Below are positions 60,300 to 64,000 of a stretch of 64,000 nt of DNA, piece by piece. The position numbers and the translations under genes were made by a program. The notes beneath the pieces were generated by a model. That model was not told where the DNA came from. It searched no databases and worked only from the letters and a program-made list of their open reading frames with translations. The stretch's first letter is position 1. Each line of letters begins with the position of its first letter. Where the stretch lies: contig CAVQRB010000013.1 of NCBI GenBank assembly GCA_963715055.1, positions 1 through 64,000 on the forward strand, read 5' to 3'. Source of the DNA: CAVQRB01 sp963715055. GTDB lineage: Bacteria; Pseudomonadota; Alphaproteobacteria; Rhodobacterales; Rhodobacteraceae.

Positions 60300-61799
60300 G
60301 TGATGACGCGCAGCGCGCCCTTGTGGCTCCTCGTCGCGATGCAGGGCGTAGTCAGCGCGGCGTCGCTGGTCGTCGAGATCGTCGCGGGCCGCATGCTCGC
60401 GCCGCATGTAGGGATGTCGCTTCACACCTGGACAGCGGTGATCGCAGTGGTGCTCGCGGGCTTCTCCGCCGGGCACTGGTGGGGCGGCAGGCTTGCCGAA
60501 AAACCGAATGGGCCCGCGTTCAGGTGGATCGGCGGGGCGCTGCTCGCCGGGGCGATCACTACCGCCGGTGCGGTGCCGATCCTTCCTGCCCTTGCCGGTC
60601 CGGTTCTTGGCCTCGTGACGCAGCCAGTCTGGGGCATCACGGTCCTGACCGCGCTGGTCTTTTTCCTGCCCTCCTTCTTTGCTGGAGCGCCCGCACCGGT
60701 GCTTGCCAAGATCGCCGTCACCACCGCCGACCGCACCGGCCCTGCGCTGGGGGCGATGTTCGCCTCGGGGGCTGTTGGGGCGATCGCGGGCACGCTGCTG
60801 GCCGGGTTCGTCTTCATCTCCTGGCTCGGCTCGACCCTTACCCTTGTGGTCGTCACGATCATCTATCTTCTGTGCGGCCTTCTCTTTTTCTGGCTGGGCG
60901 GGGGCGGCGGGCGACGCGGTTTGACTGCCGCAACGGTTCTGGGTGCAGTTCTGGTGGCTGGCGCAGTGGCGACCCCGCCCTCCTGCGACCGGGAAAGCCG
61001 CTATTTCTGCCTGCGGGTCGAAGACATCTCCGCTGATCCCTCGCAACCCGTGCGCCTCATGGTCATCGACCATCTGGCGCATGGCATCAGCGCGCGCGAC
61101 CTGCCTCAGGTGCAGTTCACCGATCATACGGCGATGCTCGATCATCTGGCGCGGGTTCGAGCGCCGTCGGAACGTTTCAGCAGTTTCCACATCGGCGGCG
61201 GCAATTATGCGGTGCCACGGGCCTTTGCCGCCAGCGGCCAGCAGGCCATCACCGTGGCCGAGATCGACCCCGCGGTGACCGAGATGGCGGCGGCGTCCTT
61301 CTGGTTCGATCCGGCCTCCGCCAAGGTGCTGCACGAAGACGGGCGGCGGGCGCTTCTGATGCAGCCCGAGGCACGCTACGACATCATTATCGGCGATGCC
61401 TTCACGGATGTGGTCGTCCCGGTCCATCTGGTGACGCAGGAGTTTTTCCGCCTCGCGGCAGACCGTCTGTCGCCCGGCGGCAGCTTTCTTATGAACGTGA
61501 TCGACCATGAAGACAGCCTCGCTGCGCTGGCGTCGATCGTGCTGACCCTGCAATCGGTATTCCCCGTCGTCGAAGTCTGGACCGAGCAGGTGGCGCCCAT
61601 GCCCGGCCAGCGCATGGTCTTCGTCGTGGTTGGCGGCGACATACCCACGCAGGCGGGAAGTTTCAGTGCGCCGTCCCCGGACCAGACGCGATTTGCAGCG
61701 CTCGCGGATGGCTTCGTCGCACAACTGGCGGATACGCGCGGCCAGCTTCTGACAGACGACTACGCGCCGATTGACCGGCTGATGGGGCGCCGTGACTGA
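60300..61799 (+). CDS. Membrane-fused spermidine-synthase-like protein
   Basis: 499 residues. Residues 1-215 hold about six or seven membrane helices (MQGVVSAASLVVEIVAGRML, GTLLAGFVFISWLGSTLTLV); the C-terminal part is a Rossmann-fold spermidine-synthase domain: FHIGGGNYAVPRAF, ITVAEIDPAVTEMA, YDIIIGDAFTD. In true spermidine synthases the residue pattern around the active Asp is DxxDP; here it is GDAFTD, so substrate and reaction are uncertain. Such fused-MFS/spermidine-synthase proteins are common and mostly uncharacterised. Confidence 0.8.
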   Translation: MMTRSAPLWLLVAMQGVVSAASLVVEIVAGRMLAPHVGMSLHTWTAVIAVVLAGFSAGHWWGGRLAEKPNGPAFRWIGGALLAGAITTAGAVPILPALAGPVLGLVTQPVWGITVLTALVFFLPSFFAGAPAPVLAKIAVTTADRTGPALGAMFASGAVGAIAGTLLAGFVFISWLGSTLTLVVVTIIYLLCGLLFFWLGGGGGRRGLTAATVLGAVLVAGAVATPPSCDRESRYFCLRVEDISADPSQPVRLMVIDHLAHGISARDLPQVQFTDHTAMLDHLARVRAPSERFSSFHIGGGNYAVPRAFAASGQQAITVAEIDPAVTEMAAASFWFDPASAKVLHEDGRRALLMQPEARYDIIIGDAFTDVVVPVHLVTQEFFRLAADRLSPGGSFLMNVIDHEDSLAALASIVLTLQSVFPVVEVWTEQVAPMPGQRMVFVVVGGDIPTQAGSFSAPSPDQTRFAALADGFVAQLADTRGQLLTDDYAPIDRLMGRRD

Positions 61800-61898
61800 G
61801 AACCGCAGGAAGAACCCTAGAGCCCATGGACCAGACGGGCGCGGCTGCCTATCAGAGGCCACGGGTCACGCAAGCGGCCCGGCTAATGGAGGTGCCGG

Positions 61899-62837
61899 AT
61901 GGCCCTGAGCCCGATCACACCGCTGCCTTTGGAGCCTGCTGCGCGGCGCAGCGACAGTCTGCGCGGGATCGCCTTGATGACCCTGGGAATGTTCCTGTTT
62001 TCCGGCGTCGACACGATGGGAAAGTTTCTCACAGAATCGCTGCACCCGGTGCAGATCGTCTGGTTCCGGCAGAGCGGCCTGCTGCTCGGGGTGCTCATCC
62101 TGATCGCCATGCAGGGCAGATCGGTCCTGCGCACCGTCCATCTGAAGCTTCAGATCGGGCGCGGCGTGCTGGCGGCCTGTTCGGCCACGCTCTTCATCGT
62201 CGGGGTGGCTCATGTTCCGCTCGCCGATGCGGTTGCCATTACCTTCGTGGCCCCATTCATGGTCACCGTGATGGGGGCGCTGATCCTGCGCGAACCCGTG
62301 GGCGCCCGGCGGTGGGCAGCCGTGGTGATCGGCTTTATCGGCACGTTGATCGTCATTCGACCCGGCATGGGTGTGATCCATCCGGCGGCGGGATTGCTGA
62401 TCATCGCGGCCTCGGCCTTTGCCCTGCGCCAGGTCCTGTCGCGTGTGCTGGCGGGCGGGGACCGGACCCGAACCACCGTCGCCTATACCGCCATCGTGTC
62501 CTGGGTGCTCCTGTCCCTTCCGCTGCCCTTCGTGTGGCAGACCCCTGTGAGCGGGCTCGAGATCGGCCTGCTGATCGCGATAGCGGTGTTTGCGGCCTTT
62601 GGCGAAGTACTGGTCATCATGGCGCTCGATGCAGCTCAGGCGGTGGTGGTGGCCCCGGTGCAGTACAGCCTGCTGATCTGGGGCACGCTCTACGGTTTTC
62701 TGGTTTTCGGCGACCTGCCGGATCTGTGGACCGGGATCGGTGCCGTGGTGATCGTCGCCACCGGCCTTTACACGCTGAACCGGGAACGCCTGGCCATGCG
62801 CGCGCAAAAACTGGCGGTTGATGAAGGCGATGCCTGA
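61899..62837 (+). CDS. EamA/DMT-family transporter
   Basis: 312 residues, ten hydrophobic helices in two EamA repeats: FSGVDTMGKFL and QIVWFRQSGLL in the first, AYTAIVSWVLL and PVQYSLLIWGTLYGFLVFGD in the second. Drug/metabolite exporters of this group move amino acids, S-adenosylmethionine or small metabolites. About 100 bases after the spermidine-synthase-like gene, same direction. Confidence 0.85.
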   Translation: MALSPITPLPLEPAARRSDSLRGIALMTLGMFLFSGVDTMGKFLTESLHPVQIVWFRQSGLLLGVLILIAMQGRSVLRTVHLKLQIGRGVLAACSATLFIVGVAHVPLADAVAITFVAPFMVTVMGALILREPVGARRWAAVVIGFIGTLIVIRPGMGVIHPAAGLLIIAASAFALRQVLSRVLAGGDRTRTTVAYTAIVSWVLLSLPLPFVWQTPVSGLEIGLLIAIAVFAAFGEVLVIMALDAAQAVVVAPVQYSLLIWGTLYGFLVFGDLPDLWTGIGAVVIVATGLYTLNRERLAMRAQKLAVDEGDA

Positions 62838-62944
62838 CGTTGGTCCCGTCGTCCGGGCAAAACGAGGCGGTGGCGCGCAGAAAATGGACGTCCCGCACAG
62901 GAGCCTTTAAGGAAGGGGCACAACGGGCTGGACTTTAGGAAGCG

Positions 62945-63946
62945 ATGATGCAGAAGCGAAAACTGGGAGCGGATGGGCCGGAGATCGGCGCCGTGGGATA
63001 TGGTGCGATGTCGTTCTCCGACATGTATGGCCCGACCAATGAAGCAGAAAGTCATGCGGTGCTCGACGCCTGCCGCGCGCTTGGCGTCACCCATCTCGAC
63101 ACCGCCAATGTCTACGGTATGGGCAAATCCGAAAGCGCCATAGGAAGCTACCTGCGGGCCAATCCGGGCGCGCGGGACGACTTCGTCATTGCCACCAAAG
63201 CGACGATCACCCGGGACGCGGAGGGCAACCGGTGCTTTGACAATTCCGCCGCGCATCTCGAACGGGAGCTTGACGGATCCCTCAAACGCCTCGGCCTCGA
63301 CTGCGTGGATCTCTTCTACGCGCATCGTCGCGATCCACGTTTCACGCCCGAAGAAACCGCGGCCAATCTCGGTCGGCTGGTCGAGAAGGGCAAGACGCGG
63401 GCCATCGGCCTCTCGGAAGTGGCGCCTGCGACCCTGCGGCGCGCGATGAAGGCCTTTCCGATCGCCGCCGTGCAGTCGGAATACTCCCTCTCCACCCGGT
63501 TCCCGGATCTCGGACTGGTCCAGACCTGCGCCGAGCTTGGTGTTGCGATGGTGGCCTTCTCGCCCGTCGGGCGCTCCTTGCTGACCGACAATCCGATTCC
63601 CGCAGAACGGATACCTCAACTGCCCTTCCTCGCCGGAAACCCGCGCTTCATGGAACCGAACCTGTCGGAGAACATGGCGATCACGGCGGCCTTCCGGGCG
63701 CTGGCGGCGGAGATGGGCACGCCGGCCGCCGGGCTGGCGATCGCCTGGCTTCTTTCCCGCGGTCCCCATGTGATCCCGATCCCGGGAACGCGCTCTGTGG
63801 CGCATCTGCGCGACTGCATGGCAGGGGCGGCGCTGAACCTGTCGCCGGATGATCTGGCGCGGATCGAGGCGGTCCTGCCCGTGGGATGGGCGCATGGCGA
63901 CCGCTACTCGGAGGAACAATGGATCGGCCCCGAGCGGTATTGCTGA
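62945..63946 (+). CDS. Aldo/keto reductase
   Basis: 333 residues, TIM-barrel NADPH-dependent reductase: catalytic Asp and Tyr in DTANVYGMGKSE, Lys in VIATKATI, His in LFYAHRRDP; the C-terminal cofactor loop is IPIPGTRSVAHL. Closest in type to the YakC/AKR13-like group that reduces aldehydes. Stands alone in the same direction as the DMT gene. Confidence 0.88.
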   Translation: MMQKRKLGADGPEIGAVGYGAMSFSDMYGPTNEAESHAVLDACRALGVTHLDTANVYGMGKSESAIGSYLRANPGARDDFVIATKATITRDAEGNRCFDNSAAHLERELDGSLKRLGLDCVDLFYAHRRDPRFTPEETAANLGRLVEKGKTRAIGLSEVAPATLRRAMKAFPIAAVQSEYSLSTRFPDLGLVQTCAELGVAMVAFSPVGRSLLTDNPIPAERIPQLPFLAGNPRFMEPNLSENMAITAAFRALAAEMGTPAAGLAIAWLLSRGPHVIPIPGTRSVAHLRDCMAGAALNLSPDDLARIEAVLPVGWAHGDRYSEEQWIGPERYC

Positions 63947-64000
63947 GCCATCGGTTCCGGAAAAGCAGGATGCTGTTGGCGTGAGAAGGGGCGGGGCGCA
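63947..64000. other. Right window edge
   Basis: No feature seen in the last 54 bases. Confidence 0.3.

Overview
The window looks like a high-GC alphaproteobacterial chromosome, most likely a Rhodobacterales (Roseobacter-group) marine bacterium. The basis is gene content: a sulfopropanediol (DHPS) operon in the order hpsN-hpsO-hpsP-comD-comE-slcD, a DctPQM TRAP transporter, a urease cluster with an extra small gene between ureB and ureC, and a FixL/FixJ-like two-component pair. This is inferred from gene families; no marker gene is in the window.

Region 1 (1-21.9 kb) is an accessory island that stops next to a tRNA-Phe gene. It is packed with whole and broken insertion sequences (IS3, IS256, IS110, IS630, and a probable IS4 scrap) and with pieces of tyrosine recombinases. 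Between them lie lower-GC cargo genes for surface polysaccharide: a TylF-type methyltransferase, a second SAM methyltransferase, a very large polymodular methyltransferase/glycosyltransferase/RgpF gene split by a one-base frameshift, a nucleotide-sugar epimerase, and a stand-alone RgpF-type protein. A short W-Y...HY...G..EGR repeat is shared by the TylF protein and the large gene. Several IS pieces are joined without target duplications, so the island is heavily rearranged or its assembly needs checking.

Region 2 (22.4-27.4 kb) is a probable unsaturated-uronate (alginate/pectin monomer) module: a KdgF-like cupin and a FadR-type GntR regulator face a DEH-reductase-like SDR followed by dctP-dctQ-dctM. 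A palindrome lies in the shared promoter region. An exporter-type ABC protein, an EEP-family nuclease/phosphatase and a frameshifted SGNH lipoprotein follow (27.5-31.5 kb).

Region 3 (31.5-39.2 kb) is the sulfonate module. The operon would take DHPS through sulfolactate and sulfopyruvate to sulfoacetaldehyde. It is divergent from a LacI regulator, with two almost identical LacI-type operators 22 bp apart. A glutathione-dependent formaldehyde dehydrogenase gene follows lacI. Xsc and a sulfonate transporter are not visible here.

Region 4 (39.3-53.1 kb) holds a TPR protein, an orphan [2Fe-2S] subunit, the full ureDAB-x-CEFG cluster (minus strand), an MFS transporter, and a small unassigned catabolic locus: a metallo-beta-lactamase and an ABM-family protein divergent from a decarboxylating dehydrogenase, a Gfo/Idh/MocA oxidoreductase and a GntR regulator, with a long imperfect palindrome in the divergent promoter. 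An aspartate dehydrogenase ends convergently with it.

Region 5 (53.4-64 kb) is ordinary chromosome: a FixL/FixJ-like pair, a GAF-domain protein, an MltB-type transglycosylase, a carboxymuconolactone decarboxylase-family protein, a lyxose isomerase, a decayed SDR, a membrane-anchored spermidine-synthase-like protein, a DMT exporter and an aldo/keto reductase.
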